A stretch of DNA of 64,000 bases from Lysinibacillus sp. KCTC 33748 (GCF_002237755.1 NZ_MWSJ01000028.1:1-64000); one strand, 5' to 3'; positions 33,785 through 43,528 are shown, numbered from the stretch's first letter. Numbers and translations are program-made. The notes: a model not told the origin generated them from the letters alone.

Positions 33785-34339
33785 TTGTTTAAAAAATGGA
33801 AATGGTTGGTCGCGATATTACTTGTGGCTGCAACTATGCTAGTAATTCGTTTAGAGGATCAAGGCGTATTGGAAACACCGGTGCGAAAACTTGTTACAAC
33901 ATCAGCTGATTTGACTTATTTAAGCGAGCTCGGACAAAGCTGGTTAAATAAAGATGATGCAACAATTTTAGTATCGAGTGATGTTGGACAAACTGAACTA
34001 TTAACATTTGCCAATGCGGAAGTTTTTAAGGAAGGCTTTTTATTGCAATATGACATGGGCTTACCGGTTTATGCTGGAAAGAGTGGTCTTGTCGTTTTTA
34101 CCGGTCATACAAAATATACTGGTAAAACAATGACAATCAGTTATGACGATGGTACAACTGTATCCTATGGTATGCTAGATAGTTTAGCACAACTTCCATA
34201 CACAACAGTGCAGGCAAACGATTTAATCGGCATGAAAGAGACGGGGCAACTCTATATCTCAATTGAGAAAGAAAAGGCACAATATAATTTGGAGCAGATT
34301 GTACAGTGGCTTGAAACAGCGGAGTCCAATGAAAATTAA
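33785..34339 (+). CDS. spoIVFA: Stage IV sporulation protein FA (SpoIVFA-like, M23-type fold)
   Basis: A 184-residue protein with an N-terminal membrane helix (WLVAILLVAATMLVI) and a LytM/M23-like beta domain (LPVYAGKSGLVVFTGHT, TMTISYDDGTTVSYGML). Metal-binding residues are incomplete, so it is probably non-catalytic, as in SpoIVFA, which holds SpoIVFB inactive. Starts at TTG 33785. Order after minD matches B. subtilis. Confidence 0.85.
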   Translation: MFKKWKWLVAILLVAATMLVIRLEDQGVLETPVRKLVTTSADLTYLSELGQSWLNKDDATILVSSDVGQTELLTFANAEVFKEGFLLQYDMGLPVYAGKSGLVVFTGHTKYTGKTMTISYDDGTTVSYGMLDSLAQLPYTTVQANDLIGMKETGQLYISIEKEKAQYNLEQIVQWLETAESNEN

Positions 34340-34940
34340 ACTGCATCTTCTATGTATCCCTCTCGTATTTTTAATGATTTTTACCGGTCAAATTGCTTAT
34401 TACGCTATTATTTTATCTTCGTTATTATGGCATGAAGCAGGTCATTTGTTAATGGCGATGCTTTGTGGCGTTAGCGTAAAATCATGCGTAATTACACCTT
34501 ACGGAGGGGAAATAGAATTTGAAAATCCAGCGGCTGTGCCAGCAACGTCACTCCTTTGGATTGCCTTAGGGGGACCAATCGCTACAATATTAGGGATTGG
34601 CCTCGCTTTTTTTATGCCAGAGCTGCTTGCGACTAAGCTTATTAATGTGCAACTTGTGCTATTAGCAATCAATGTTATACCGATTATTCCATTGGACGGT
34701 GGCAGAATATTTTTAGCGTGCTTATTTTTATTCAATCCAAGTGTTCGTGCGTTTGAATATTACTACTGGCTTTCTCTTATAATTGCCTTTATACTATTCA
34801 TGATAACTTTAAGTTACCTTCCGCAATCTATTTTTATAGCAATTTTATGTTTATTTATATGGCTTCAAGTGTTAAAGGAATGGAATTATCGAAAATATCG
34901 TTTAGCATTTGAGAAATATGTAATGAAAAGATTGACTTGA
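34329..34940 (+). CDS. spoIVFB: Intramembrane metalloprotease SpoIVFB
   Basis: A 203-residue site-2 protease that processes pro-sigma-K in the forespore outer membrane. The zinc motif HEAGH (H35, H39) and third ligand in PLDGG (D123) lie in hydrophobic segments. ATG 34329 overlaps the spoIVFA end by 11 bases; a longer frame inside spoIVFA is not supported. Confidence 0.92.
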   Translation: MKIKLHLLCIPLVFLMIFTGQIAYYAIILSSLLWHEAGHLLMAMLCGVSVKSCVITPYGGEIEFENPAAVPATSLLWIALGGPIATILGIGLAFFMPELLATKLINVQLVLLAINVIPIIPLDGGRIFLACLFLFNPSVRAFEYYYWLSLIIAFILFMITLSYLPQSIFIAILCLFIWLQVLKEWNYRKYRLAFEKYVMKRLT

Positions 34941-34960
34941 TAGAAATCGTGTGGTAATAT
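34932..34960 (+). promoter_or_regulatory. Sigma-A promoter of the rplU operon
   Basis: TTGACT (34932-34937) and TAATAT (34955-34960) are 17 bases apart and overlap the spoIVFB stop. Confidence 0.7.
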
Positions 34961-34967
34961 TTTAATG

Positions 34968-35075
34968 TTATTGTTTGTAGCACCTGTGCTACTATAACCG
35001 CTCTGGAAAGGTTTAAGTATCGTATGATCACCTTTATAAACAGGCGAGTCTGAGTCTATGAGGAGGTGCAGTAAA
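34968..35075 (+). ncRNA. Ribosomal protein L21 leader
   Basis: A short structured leader before rplU with features of the Bacillota L21 leader: GTAGCACCTGTGCTAC hairpin and a second pairing region before GGAGG. L21 leaders are thought to let L21 repress its own operon. Identification is by position and hairpin content. Confidence 0.6.
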
Positions 35076-35384
35076 ATGTACGCAATTATTGAAACTGGTG
35101 GTAAACAAATCAAAGTAGAAGCTGGTCAAGAAATCTATGTTGAAAAATTAGGTGTAGAAGCTGACGAGGTTGTAACTTTCGATAAAGTTTTATTCGTAGG
35201 TGGCGAAAACGTTAAAGTTGGAGCTCCATTCGTAGAAGGCGCTACTGTAACAGCGAAAGTTGTGAAAGAAGGCCGTGCGAAAAAAATCGTTGTTTTCAAA
35301 TTGAAAGCTAAAAAGAACTACCGTCGTAAACAAGGTCACCGTCAACCTTACACAAAATTAGTTGTTGAAGCTATCAACGCTTAA
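35076..35384 (+). CDS. rplU: Ribosomal protein L21
   Basis: A 102-residue 50S protein: [18 protein letters not shown] start, and [15 protein letters not shown] near the end. GGAGGTG lies 9 bases before ATG 35076. Confidence 0.97.
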   Translation: MYAIIETGGKQIKVEAGQEIYVEKLGVEADEVVTFDKVLFVGGENVKVGAPFVEGATVTAKVVKEGRAKKIVVFKLKAKKNYRRKQGHRQPYTKLVVEAINA

Positions 35385-35400
35385 TTATGAGGTGTAGCGA

Positions 35401-35757
35401 ATGATACAAGTTACGATTCATCACAATGAAAATAGACATGTGTCAGCATTTGAATTTTCAGGACATGCGGAATACGATGAATCTGGTAAGGATTTAGTAT
35501 GTGCAGGAGCATCTACCATTGCCATCGGTACGGTAAATGCTATTTATGCACTATTACAATTACAGCCAGAAGTCGAACAAGCTGCTGAAGGTGGAGGCTA
35601 TCTTAAGGTAGACTTACCATCAGATTTAGAGCCTGAGATTGATGCAAAACTACAGTTAATTGTCCAAGTAATGACAGCCCAAGTGTATTCTATGGTGCAA
35701 AATTACGGACAATATATCCAAATCAACTACAACCAAGTAGGAGGTGGAACACAATGA
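35401..35757 (+). CDS. prp: Ribosomal-processing cysteine protease Prp
   Basis: A 118-residue protease that trims the N-terminal extension of L27. Catalytic His22 and Cys34 sit in [16 protein letters not shown]. Located between rplU and rpmA as in other Bacillota, overlapping rpmA by 4 bases. Formerly YsxB. Confidence 0.95.
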   Translation: MIQVTIHHNENRHVSAFEFSGHAEYDESGKDLVCAGASTIAIGTVNAIYALLQLQPEVEQAAEGGGYLKVDLPSDLEPEIDAKLQLIVQVMTAQVYSMVQNYGQYIQINYNQVGGGTQ

Positions 35758-36053
35758 AATTATTATTAACTTTAGACTTACAATTTTTCGCATCTAAAAA
35801 AGGTGTAGGTTCTACTAAAAACGGACGTGACTCTGAGTCTAAACGACTTGGTGCTAAACGTGCTGATGGCCAATTCGTAACTGGTGGTTCAATTCTTTAC
35901 CGTCAACGCGGTACAAAAATTTACCCAGGTACAAACGTAGGTCGTGGTGGTGACGATACACTATTTGCTAAAGTTGACGGCGTTGTAAAATTCGAACGTT
36001 TAGGTCGCGATCGCAAACAAGTATCTGTATACCCAGCAACACAAGAAGCTTAA
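35754..36053 (+). CDS. rpmA: Ribosomal protein L27 with Prp-cleaved extension
   Basis: A 99-residue 50S protein. The N-terminal extension LTLDLQFF precedes [12 protein letters not shown], and Prp is expected to cut between F12 and A13 to expose the mature end. Confidence 0.97.
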   Translation: MKLLLTLDLQFFASKKGVGSTKNGRDSESKRLGAKRADGQFVTGGSILYRQRGTKIYPGTNVGRGGDDTLFAKVDGVVKFERLGRDRKQVSVYPATQEA

Positions 36054-36078
36054 TCTTTTATAAGATAACATAAAGCGG

Positions 36079-36107
36079 AGGACTGCATTTATTGCAGTCC
36101 TTTTTTT
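36079..36107 (+). terminator. Terminator after rpmA
   Basis: AGGACTGCA pairs with TGCAGTCC(T), then seven T. Confidence 0.8.
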
Positions 36108-36190
36108 GGCTAAATTTCGATGAAGATTTAAGGGAAAAATACAGCAAAACTTGTTATACTAGTAAGGATAACTTTATTGGAGTGAATGGG

Positions 36191-36718
36191 ATGAACAATC
36201 AATCACTAACCATTAGTGAAGTAATACGTTTTGCAAATCATGATTATGTGAATCAGCTGCAGCTTATTCGCATGAATTTAGATTTAGGTAGAATTGATGA
36301 ATCAAAAAAACTTATTCAAAATTATTCAGAACAGTTACAAGTACTTTCTATCCTTAATCGAATACAATTACCGCAAACAATCGAATGGCTGCAAACGGCA
36401 GGCTGGCGCTATCCTTCATTGCCAATGAAGCTTAGTGGTGATATAAAAATGCCTGTCACAAATACGATTGATTCGGAAGTTGTAGATTACTTAAACAAAA
36501 CAGTTATGCATGTTTATGATACATTAGATCCATTTACAGAGCAGAGCTTAGCGCTCGATGTACGTGTTGACGATCATACATTTGCCGTGACATTTACGCT
36601 AAATGGGCAATGGAGTGCTGATGCATTCACCGAAAAAGGTTTGAAACAATTAGACATTCAAACAGTGGAAGAGACAAATACGTCTTGGATATATGTATTG
36701 AGTGCAAGCAGGGAGTGA
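36191..36718 (+). CDS. spo0B: Sporulation phosphotransferase Spo0B
   Basis: A 175-residue phosphorelay protein passing phosphate from Spo0F to Spo0A. The acceptor His17 lies in ANHDYVNQLQLIRMNLDLG, the conserved Spo0B helix; a degenerate kinase-like C-terminal domain follows. ATG 36191 has GGAG 8 bases upstream; earlier in-frame starts lie in the rpmA terminator. A -10 TATACT with TG extension lies at about 36,156. Followed by obg, as in B. subtilis. Confidence 0.88.
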   Translation: MNNQSLTISEVIRFANHDYVNQLQLIRMNLDLGRIDESKKLIQNYSEQLQVLSILNRIQLPQTIEWLQTAGWRYPSLPMKLSGDIKMPVTNTIDSEVVDYLNKTVMHVYDTLDPFTEQSLALDVRVDDHTFAVTFTLNGQWSADAFTEKGLKQLDIQTVEETNTSWIYVLSASRE

Positions 36719-36723
36719 ATTAA

Positions 36724-38013
36724 ATGTTTGTCGATCACGTCAAGATTTATGTAAAAGGTGGCGACGGTGGGGATGGAATGGTAGCCTTCCGTCGTGAAAA
36801 ATTTGTACCGAATGGTGGTCCTGCTGGTGGCGATGGTGGTCACGGTGGGAATGTTGTCTTTCAAGTTGAAGAAGGTCTGCGAACGTTAATGGATTTCCGT
36901 TACAAACGCAACTTCAAGGCTGACCGTGGTGAGCATGGTATGAGTAAAGGGATGCATGGTAGACGTGCAGATGATTTAATCGTTAAAGTACCACCGGGCA
37001 CGGTTGTAATGAACGAAGAAACAGGCGTTGTTATTGCGGATTTAGTAGAGCATGGTCAACAAGCGATTATCGCAAAAGCTGGTCGCGGTGGCCGCGGGAA
37101 TTCCCGCTTTGCAACACCAGCCAATCCTGCTCCAGAACTTTCTGAAAAAGGTGAGCCAGGACAAGAATTAAATGTTATATTAGAGCTGAAAGTACTAGCA
37201 GATGTAGGATTAGTTGGCTTCCCAAGTGTAGGTAAATCAACATTATTATCTGTTGTTTCTGCGGCAAAGCCAAAAATAGGTGCTTATCATTTCACTACAA
37301 TCGTACCGAACTTAGGAATGGTTGAAACGGATGATCATCGTAGCTTTGCAATGGCCGATTTACCAGGTTTAATCGAAGGTGCGCACGAAGGTGTTGGTCT
37401 AGGTCACCAATTCCTCCGTCATATTGAACGTACACGTGTTATCGTACATGTAATTGATATGTCGGGTATGGAAGGGCGCGATCCTTATGAAGATTACTTA
37501 ACAATCAATGATGAGCTAAAACAATATAATCTTCGTTTAACAGAGCGTCCACAAATTATTGTGGCAAATAAAATGGATATGCCAGATGCAGAGGAAAACT
37601 TAGAAATTTTCCGTGAAAAAGTGGGCGATGATGTGAAAATATTCCCAGTATCAGCGGTTTCTCGCCAAGGTTTAAAGCCAGTATTATTTGAAATTGCTGA
37701 CTTACTGGAAGTAACTCCAGAATTCCCATTATTCGACGATCTAGATGAAGAATCAGATGCAACGGTACTTTACAAACACCAATCTGAAGCAGATTCAATC
37801 GAAATCTCTCGTGATCCTGATGGTACATTCATTCTTGGTGGATATGCGATTGAGCGTATCTTCAAAATGACAGACTTCAGCCGCGAGGACGGTGTACGTC
37901 GTTTTGCACGCCAATTACGTGGTATGGGCGTCGATGAAGCATTACGTGAACGTGGTGCACAAAATGGCGATATTGTACGCTTATTGGAATTCGAATTTGA
38001 ATTTGTCGACTAA
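36724..38013 (+). CDS. obgE: Ribosome-assembly GTPase Obg
   Basis: A 429-residue GTPase. Glycine-rich Obg domain (1-158), G1 GFPSVGKST near 165, G3 DLPG, G4 NKMD and a C-terminal OCT domain. Acts in 50S assembly, stress response and sporulation. Confidence 0.97.
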   Translation: MFVDHVKIYVKGGDGGDGMVAFRREKFVPNGGPAGGDGGHGGNVVFQVEEGLRTLMDFRYKRNFKADRGEHGMSKGMHGRRADDLIVKVPPGTVVMNEETGVVIADLVEHGQQAIIAKAGRGGRGNSRFATPANPAPELSEKGEPGQELNVILELKVLADVGLVGFPSVGKSTLLSVVSAAKPKIGAYHFTTIVPNLGMVETDDHRSFAMADLPGLIEGAHEGVGLGHQFLRHIERTRVIVHVIDMSGMEGRDPYEDYLTINDELKQYNLRLTERPQIIVANKMDMPDAEENLEIFREKVGDDVKIFPVSAVSRQGLKPVLFEIADLLEVTPEFPLFDDLDEESDATVLYKHQSEADSIEISRDPDGTFILGGYAIERIFKMTDFSREDGVRRFARQLRGMGVDEALRERGAQNGDIVRLLEFEFEFVD

Positions 38014-38036
38014 GAATAGGTTTTAGGGGGAAGCGT

Positions 38037-38492
38037 ATGAAGAATGTTGCGAATCAGCGATATTATTTAGTTCGTGAAGATGTTTTAACGGATGCTATGC
38101 AAAAAACTTTGGAGGCGAAACACTTACTTTCAAGTGGTACGGTAACTTCCATTTGGGATGCGGTAAAGCAGGTGGATTTATCGCGTAGTGCGTTTTACAA
38201 ATATCGTGATGCTGTATTTCCTTTTCACTCAATTGTGCAGGAACGCATTTTAACAGTCTTTGTACAGCTTCAGGACCGTAAAGGAACACTTGCAAAGCTT
38301 TTAGAAACAGTGACAATTACGCATTGCAATGTACTGACTATCCATCAGACGATACCGATTCAAGGACGTGCTAATGTTACGTTGTCGCTAGATGTCACTA
38401 GTATGACATGTGAACTTGATGATTTAATACAGCAACTTAAACGTTTAGATTTTGTAGAGTCAGCGGAAGTAATTAGTTCGGGTGCATTGTAA
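38037..38492 (+). CDS. pheB: ACT-domain protein PheB
   Basis: A 151-residue protein with N-terminal helix-turn-helix-like helices and a C-terminal ACT domain (FVQLQDRKGTLAKLLETV). PheB occurs before pheA in Bacillales. It probably senses an aromatic amino acid; regulatory role not settled. Confidence 0.85.
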   Translation: MKNVANQRYYLVREDVLTDAMQKTLEAKHLLSSGTVTSIWDAVKQVDLSRSAFYKYRDAVFPFHSIVQERILTVFVQLQDRKGTLAKLLETVTITHCNVLTIHQTIPIQGRANVTLSLDVTSMTCELDDLIQQLKRLDFVESAEVISSGAL

Positions 38493-38539
38493 TGACTGAC
38501 AGCATGTTTAAATTTTTGACAAAATGTAAATAAGCTCAA

Positions 38540-38588
38540 AAGGAGCAGTCCCATGTGATGTAATGATCACTTCATGGGACAGCTCCTT
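38540..38588 (+). terminator. Long hairpin after pheB
   Basis: AAGGAGC and GTCCCATG pair with CATGGGAC and GCTCCTT, split by single A bulges. Followed by TATTC rather than a clear U-run. The rest of 38,590-38,789 shows no convincing gene. Confidence 0.6.
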
Positions 38589-38789
38589 ATTCTATATCGA
38601 TAGAGAAAATTCATAGAGAAGAGGAATGGATAACCATAGAGGCTCCGGAGCGTTTGGGAAGCTTCATACTATGCCTTACCTAATATTTGATGTAGAATAA
38701 AAGGAGTTTTTTAGGAATTAAAAATTCCGAATTTTTACATTAGTGAAACTAAAGAGGCTTGTCTCCAAAAGTTAGGGATGACATTTGTT

Positions 38790-38816
38790 AAAACGTATAT
38801 CATGTATATACGTTTT
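38790..38816. promoter_or_regulatory. Perfect inverted repeat upstream of pheA (possible operator)
   Basis: AAAACGTATAT and its exact complement ATATACGTTTT are separated by CATGT, 45 bases before pheA. Perfect dyad symmetry suggests a regulator site, although an RNA hairpin is possible. Confidence 0.45.
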
Positions 38817-38860
38817 GGTGGTGAGCCAATTAAATAAAACCATGAACAGGAGGAAATGTT

Positions 38861-39736
38861 ATGACAGAGCAACAATGGGAAAAACGAATAGGATATTTAG
38901 GACCTGAGGCATCATTTACATACTTAGCAACAAAGGCAACTTTTCCGAATGAGTGGCTTGTCCCTTGTTCTACAATTCCAGAATGTATTGAGGCGGTAGC
39001 GAAGGGGAAGGTGGATTTAGCAGTTGTACCACTGGAAAATGCTTTAGAAGGATCTGTATCGTTAACGCTTGATTATTTATTTCATGAGGCGACCTTATAT
39101 GTTACAGGTGAGCTTCAGTTAAAAATACAGCAGCATTTAATGGTCAATAAAGCGCAGAAAGACAATTGGGAATCAATCACAGGAGTTTATTCACACCCAC
39201 ATGCTCTAGCCCAATGTCATAAATATTTATTTTATCGTTTCAGCCATGCTCCGTTACATCAAACGACATCAACGGCAGCAGCGGCAAAATTTGTATCCGA
39301 AAATCCTAATGAGTGCATTGCCGCAGTAGGAAATGCAGCGGCAGCAGAAAAATATGGCTTAGAAATCGTTCAAACTAATATTCATGACTTCCATTTTAAC
39401 CATACACGATTCTTCGTATTATCTAAGCAAAATAAACGATTACCGCAAGAATTATCAGATGGACAGGCGAAGACAACTTTCATGATTACATTACCAATAG
39501 ATCGTTCAGGGGCGTTACATCAAGTATTATCAGTTTTCGCATGGCGACAGCTAAATTTAAGTAAAATCGAATCACGCCCATTAAAAACGGGCTTAGGCGA
39601 TTATTTCTTTATGATTGATGTTTTAGCAGATGAAAAGGAGCCAATGATGCGTGGGGCTATGGAAGAACTAGCTGCACTTGGTTGCAAAGTGAAGTCACTT
39701 GGGACATACTTTACTTATCGAACATCAGACGAGTAA
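38861..39736 (+). CDS. pheA: Prephenate dehydratase
   Basis: A 291-residue enzyme converting prephenate to phenylpyruvate for phenylalanine synthesis. Catalytic PDT domain (1-180: GYLGPEASFTYLA, VVPLENALEGSV and the TRFFVL block, seen here as HTRFFVLS) and C-terminal ACT domain (GALHQVLSVFAWRQLNLSKIESRP) for feedback by Phe. GGAGG precedes ATG. Confidence 0.95.
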   Translation: MTEQQWEKRIGYLGPEASFTYLATKATFPNEWLVPCSTIPECIEAVAKGKVDLAVVPLENALEGSVSLTLDYLFHEATLYVTGELQLKIQQHLMVNKAQKDNWESITGVYSHPHALAQCHKYLFYRFSHAPLHQTTSTAAAAKFVSENPNECIAAVGNAAAAEKYGLEIVQTNIHDFHFNHTRFFVLSKQNKRLPQELSDGQAKTTFMITLPIDRSGALHQVLSVFAWRQLNLSKIESRPLKTGLGDYFFMIDVLADEKEPMMRGAMEELAALGCKVKSLGTYFTYRTSDE

Positions 39737-39766
39737 TCAATGTCGTCTTCGCTAGGAGGAAATTGT

Positions 39767-40156
39767 ATGGGCGGCGTTATTTTATTTGACGGAGTGTGTA
39801 ATTTTTGTGATAGCAGTGTGCAATTTATTATCAAATATGATCATGCAGCATATTTTCAATTTGCATCCATCCAGAGTGATGCAGGGCAGGCGTTTCTTGC
39901 TCAATACGAAATACCAGAAAATATCGATAGTGTCATATTAATTGAGCATGGGAAGGTCTATTTTGAATCTACTGCAGCACTTAAAATTTGTAGGAGATTA
40001 AATAGTTTTTGGCCTGTCTGCTATGTTTTCATTCTTATTCCTCTATTTATACGAAATATAATGTACCGACTATTTGCTAAAAATAGATATCGTCTTTTTG
40101 GACGGAAAGAAAGTTGTTTATTGCCAACACCTTCACAACGAAAAAGATTTCTTTAA
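39767..40156 (+). CDS. DCC family thiol-disulfide oxidoreductase (DUF393)
   Basis: A 129-residue protein with the family motif DGVCNFC (C11, C14), a thioredoxin-like fold and a hydrophobic segment near 75-105. Start ATG 39767 is after AGGAGG. Substrate not known. Confidence 0.8.
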   Translation: MGGVILFDGVCNFCDSSVQFIIKYDHAAYFQFASIQSDAGQAFLAQYEIPENIDSVILIEHGKVYFESTAALKICRRLNSFWPVCYVFILIPLFIRNIMYRLFAKNRYRLFGRKESCLLPTPSQRKRFL

Positions 40157-40163
40157 CTTTGAA

Positions 40164-40573
40164 GCTATCCAATTAATGTGGATGAAAGCTAGATAAAGTA
40201 TGGCTCTTCTGCAAAACGAGGGGGTGATTTCCGTTCCGACTGAGCGCTTTCCTGGGGGCGTCCGATGAGTCGCTTCACTCGCAAGGCTCGCTGCAGGGTC
40301 TCATCTGTGACGCTAATCCCCAAGGAGTCGCTCAGTCTCCACTCCAATCAACCATTTCTCATAGTATGTATATTCTAGCATGTCACTTAAAACATACAAA
40401 AAACTTCGCAGAAGTTTTTTGTGCGTAAGAGTAGTCGAGAATACTGTAACAGCAGTCTTACAGTCGCGTCACTGTTATAAGTTTATTCCGTTTGATTAAG
40501 TAGCTAGCATTCATTTTTGAAATGCATTGCCATCATAGTTTTCAACAAAATGCGCTATCCAATTAATGTGGAT
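40164..40573. repeat. 390-bp insertion bounded by a 20-bp direct repeat
   Basis: GCTATCCAATTAATGTGGAT occurs at 40164-40183 and 40554-40573. The right copy completes a terminator (GGATAGC then T-run); the left copy follows the DUF393 gene directly. The insert holds a dispersed GC-rich palindromic repeat (about 40227-40310) and a hairpin AAAAAACTTC/GAAGTTTTTT. No gene seen. Confidence 0.7.
40227..40312. repeat. Dispersed GC-rich repeat, copy 1
   Basis: Core CGCTTTCCTGGGGGCGT, then CGATGAGTCGCTTC and GCTGCAGGGTCTC. A copy in the opposite orientation lies at 55857-55930. Confidence 0.7.
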
Positions 40574-40970
40574 AGCTCTTTTTTTGAAATTGCAATAGCA
40601 TTTTCCATATGATTACATAAATAATGAAATAAGCTTCAAAAAATTAAATAATAATATTATCAGGTTGTCGATAGAGAAAAAAGAGGATTATATTTGAGTG
40701 ATATATAAGGATTTTTTTGTTGCTATTTTGCTAATATATCCCCATTTTAACTGATTGTAGCGTAGGGCTACTCGACTCCCGCGGGAAAGCGAGTAGCCCG
40801 TAGCGGAAATCAGCCTTTCGAATTAATTAGAATGTATAAATGGTTAATCAATACACCTGATAGTAAACCATATAAATTCATTTAAATAGAAAGCTGCTAG
40901 TCTCCGTGAAGGCTAGCAGCTTTGAATCAATTATTTGATTTTATACATTATGGAAGGAAAATTTGTTGAC
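40574..40970. other. Gene-free region before niaR end
   Basis: Contains the perfect 10-bp inverted repeat GGGCTACTCG/CGAGTAGCCC around a CCCGCGGG core (40767-40800) and a perfect terminator-like stem AAAGCTGCTAG/CTAGCAGCTTT at 40889-40922, which probably ends niaR transcription. No gene is seen. Confidence 0.55.
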
Positions 40971-41504
40971 TTATTGATCGACAACTAAATAGCCTTTTTT
41001 TCGTAAAGTAAGCTCAATTAAATCTAAAATTTCAACAGAAGGCGCGGAAATAACATGAAGATGTGTACCACCTGTTAGTTCGGATAAATAACTTGCTTGT
41101 GTTTCGTTGACACGTTGAATAAATTTTTTTACCTCATGACGGTTAGAGACCATAATGGATGCAGTAATTTCTCCATAAATAGGATGTTCAACAATAACAT
41201 TTTTTACTGTCCCACCGCAATCAACTATTGTTATCAGTTCATCTTCTGCATTTTCTGCTGTATGAAAGCAAGGAATTGTCCGTTCAACGGTCTGCTGTAT
41301 TTGTTCCTGATGCATATAAAGATATCCTTGGCTAGTAGCAATAATAGGCTCATTCCTAGCCTTTAATAATGTCATATCATTAACAATGACTTGTCTAGAA
41401 ACATTAGCGAATTTAGCTAGGTCTGTCCCTGTTATAGGTGCTGTGCTGTTTTTTAGTTGTGCTAGAAGTTGCAGTCGGCGTTCTTCGCCTAACATTTTTT
41501 TCAT
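40971..41504 (-). CDS. niaR: NAD biosynthesis repressor NiaR (NadR, YrxA)
   Basis: A 177-residue nicotinate-responsive repressor. Winged HTH at 15-60 (ITGTDLAKFANVSRQVIVNDMTLLKA) and a C-terminal 3H domain with histidines in CFHTAE, EHPIYGEI and GGTHLHVI. It controls NAD synthesis or niacin uptake genes, none of which are adjacent here. Between pheA and safA as in B. subtilis. Confidence 0.9.
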   Translation of the reverse strand: MKKMLGEERRLQLLAQLKNSTAPITGTDLAKFANVSRQVIVNDMTLLKARNEPIIATSQGYLYMHQEQIQQTVERTIPCFHTAENAEDELITIVDCGGTVKNVIVEHPIYGEITASIMVSNRHEVKKFIQRVNETQASYLSELTGGTHLHVISAPSVEILDLIELTLRKKGYLVVDQ

Positions 41505-41646
41505 AAGAGATCACCTCTGCTTGTAATAAAGGAAGCAGTTTTCCTTAAAACCTAGTGTACCATGAAGCCTTTCTAACATGGGTGAATTTTTTGTATCCAA
41601 TTGGAACATTGAACATATGATACGAAGAGAGGAAGGGAGGAAAAAA

Positions 41647-42660
41647 TTGCGTATTCATATTGTCCAAAAGGGAGACACGTTGTGGAAGATTGCGAAAGAG
41701 TACGGAGTTTCATTTGAAGATTTAAAGCGGCTTAATGCCCATCTCGCTAACCCAGACTATATTGTACCGGGCATGGAAATTATCCTACCTGAAAAAATAA
41801 ACAAAGAACCACATAGAGAACATCATCGAGAAACAGATCGTGGAATGCATAGAGATGGACATAGAGAGGGGGGACATAGAGACGGACATAGGGAATCACA
41901 TAAAGAGGGACACAAGGAACATATGCATAAGGAGTCACCTACAAAGCACTTTAAGGAAAAAGAAGTACAGCGACCAATGCCACCACCAATTATTGCACCA
42001 CCACCACCAATGCCAGAACCACAGATGATTCCAATTCCGTATCCAATGCCGATGCCGATGCCGATGCCTCAGCCAGCGCCAGTTGAGCTTAGCTGGAATC
42101 AACAAGTTGTCATGCCAAGTGTAGAGCAAACTGTATCACCAATTCAAATTCAACCACCACCACAACCTGTAGCCCAACCGACGCCAGCACCAATGCCAAT
42201 GCCGCAACCGATTTTTATCATGCCACAAATGCCAGCAGTACCACATTGTGCAAGCTGCCATCAGCCAGTGCATCATCATATGTATTGGCCAATGCCGATG
42301 CATATGCCAATGCCAATGGAGCCGCAAGTTGAGGCGTATACAATGCCAGAGCAACCATCATGTGAAATGGGATGCGAAAAAGTTGCTGGGGTAGGGGATT
42401 TCTTAGAATCTAGTACATCTCCATTCTTCCCTATGAAACCAGAATTTGAAGCTATGCCGGAAATGGAACAGCCTTGTGGTTGTCATGCTCAGCCAGCTAT
42501 GATGCCAAATTGGCACATGGACCCATGTTTCTGTCAGCCACCATGCCCGCCACCATGTCCACCACCATGTCCATCACATTGCCCAATGCCGTATTCGTCA
42601 GTAGGACCATGGATGTCACCGCACTTTTTCCCAGGCGGGATGACGCCTTATCGATGGTGA
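41647..42660 (+). CDS. safA: Spore coat/cortex assembly protein SafA-like (LysM)
   Basis: A 337-residue protein. N-terminal LysM domain (1-48: IVQKGDTLWKIAKEYGVSF, ending PGMEIILP) binds cortex peptidoglycan. It is followed by a histidine-rich repeat (HREGGHRDGHRESHKEGHKE), then a proline/methionine-rich region and a cysteine-rich end (CFCQPPCPPPCPPPCPSHC). SafA organises the inner coat. TTG 41647 is chosen because GGGAGG lies 7 bases upstream; longer in-frame ATG 41578 has no good site. The C-terminus is low complexity. Confidence 0.82.
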   Translation: MRIHIVQKGDTLWKIAKEYGVSFEDLKRLNAHLANPDYIVPGMEIILPEKINKEPHREHHRETDRGMHRDGHREGGHRDGHRESHKEGHKEHMHKESPTKHFKEKEVQRPMPPPIIAPPPPMPEPQMIPIPYPMPMPMPMPQPAPVELSWNQQVVMPSVEQTVSPIQIQPPPQPVAQPTPAPMPMPQPIFIMPQMPAVPHCASCHQPVHHHMYWPMPMHMPMPMEPQVEAYTMPEQPSCEMGCEKVAGVGDFLESSTSPFFPMKPEFEAMPEMEQPCGCHAQPAMMPNWHMDPCFCQPPCPPPCPPPCPSHCPMPYSSVGPWMSPHFFPGGMTPYRW

Positions 42661-43528
42661 AAAAGCGTATATCATTGAAGAAGTAAAGCCGAATATTTGG
42701 AAGTATAAATATCAATCCAATAATTATTTTGTGAAACGAGCAAAGCAGATAGAAATAGCAGAAAAGGTGAGGGCTATTCATCGACAGCTTGGATATCTAG
42801 AACCCTCGTTGATTTTGCCTTTAATGAAAAGTGATGACGAGTATTTAATCGTGCAAGATTGGCAAGAGGGAAGTCATGGTGCTAATTTTGCTCGTAAAAA
42901 AGATCGGAAGGAATCACTGAAGTTATTAAATATGTTACATGATACACATAAAAAAATTGCTTGGCAACGTGTGCCAGGCTTGCACACATATTCACAGCTT
43001 TTAAAATGGCAAATGCGTTTTATGCGTTTTAAAAGCAGACGGAAAGAGTTTCGCCCATTTTTAACAAAAGAAGAAATCGATCAAATTTTACATTATAGTG
43101 AGAAATCATTACAGTTAATCGCGCAGGAAGATGTACCTGAAAAAGAAATAACGCTTTTACATGGAGATGTCGTACATCATAATTTTTTATGGTGCACAGA
43201 TGGTGAATTACGTTTAATCGATTTTGATCTGGCTCACCTTGGAGAAGCGGATGATGAATATATTTTATGGTTGCATCGTGTACTGCCAGCTGTAAATTAT
43301 GACCTTGGTAAAATATTTGCAGAGCTACCAGAGATGAAACGATTAGATAAAAAAAAGCTACATCGTTTAAAATATCCAAATGAGCTATTACGTGAATGGC
43401 TTTTTGCAATAGATTTACCATTAGCTCAGCAGCTGGTATTTTTAGATTATTTAGTGCCATTTACAAAACGAGCTCTCACATATTGGCCAAAACTGTGGTA
43501 CGATATTGATAAAATGATAAAGAAATGA
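42661..43528 (+). CDS. APH/CotS-like phosphotransferase, start unclear
   Basis: A kinase-fold protein with the phosphotransferase motifs LLHGDVVHHNFLW (catalytic loop) and LIDFDLAH (metal motif). From GTG 42731 it has 265 residues, but meaningful N-lobe sequence (GEKAYIIEEVKP...) continues in frame upstream to the safA stop region without an ATG, GTG or TTG. Possible explanations are a non-canonical start (ATT), a frameshift joining the safA end, or a start at GTG 42731 giving a shortened N-lobe. The neighbourhood suggests a spore-coat-related kinase. Confidence 0.65.

Noticed and set aside
38627-38701. 25-codon frame beginning ATGGATAACC upstream of pheA as a leader peptide
   Set aside because: The ribosome site is too close to the ATG, and there is no enrichment for phenylalanine codons.
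41578-41646. Upstream ATG as the safA start
   Set aside because: The extra 23 residues are unlike SafA and lack a ribosome site, while TTG 41647 has GGGAGG in place.
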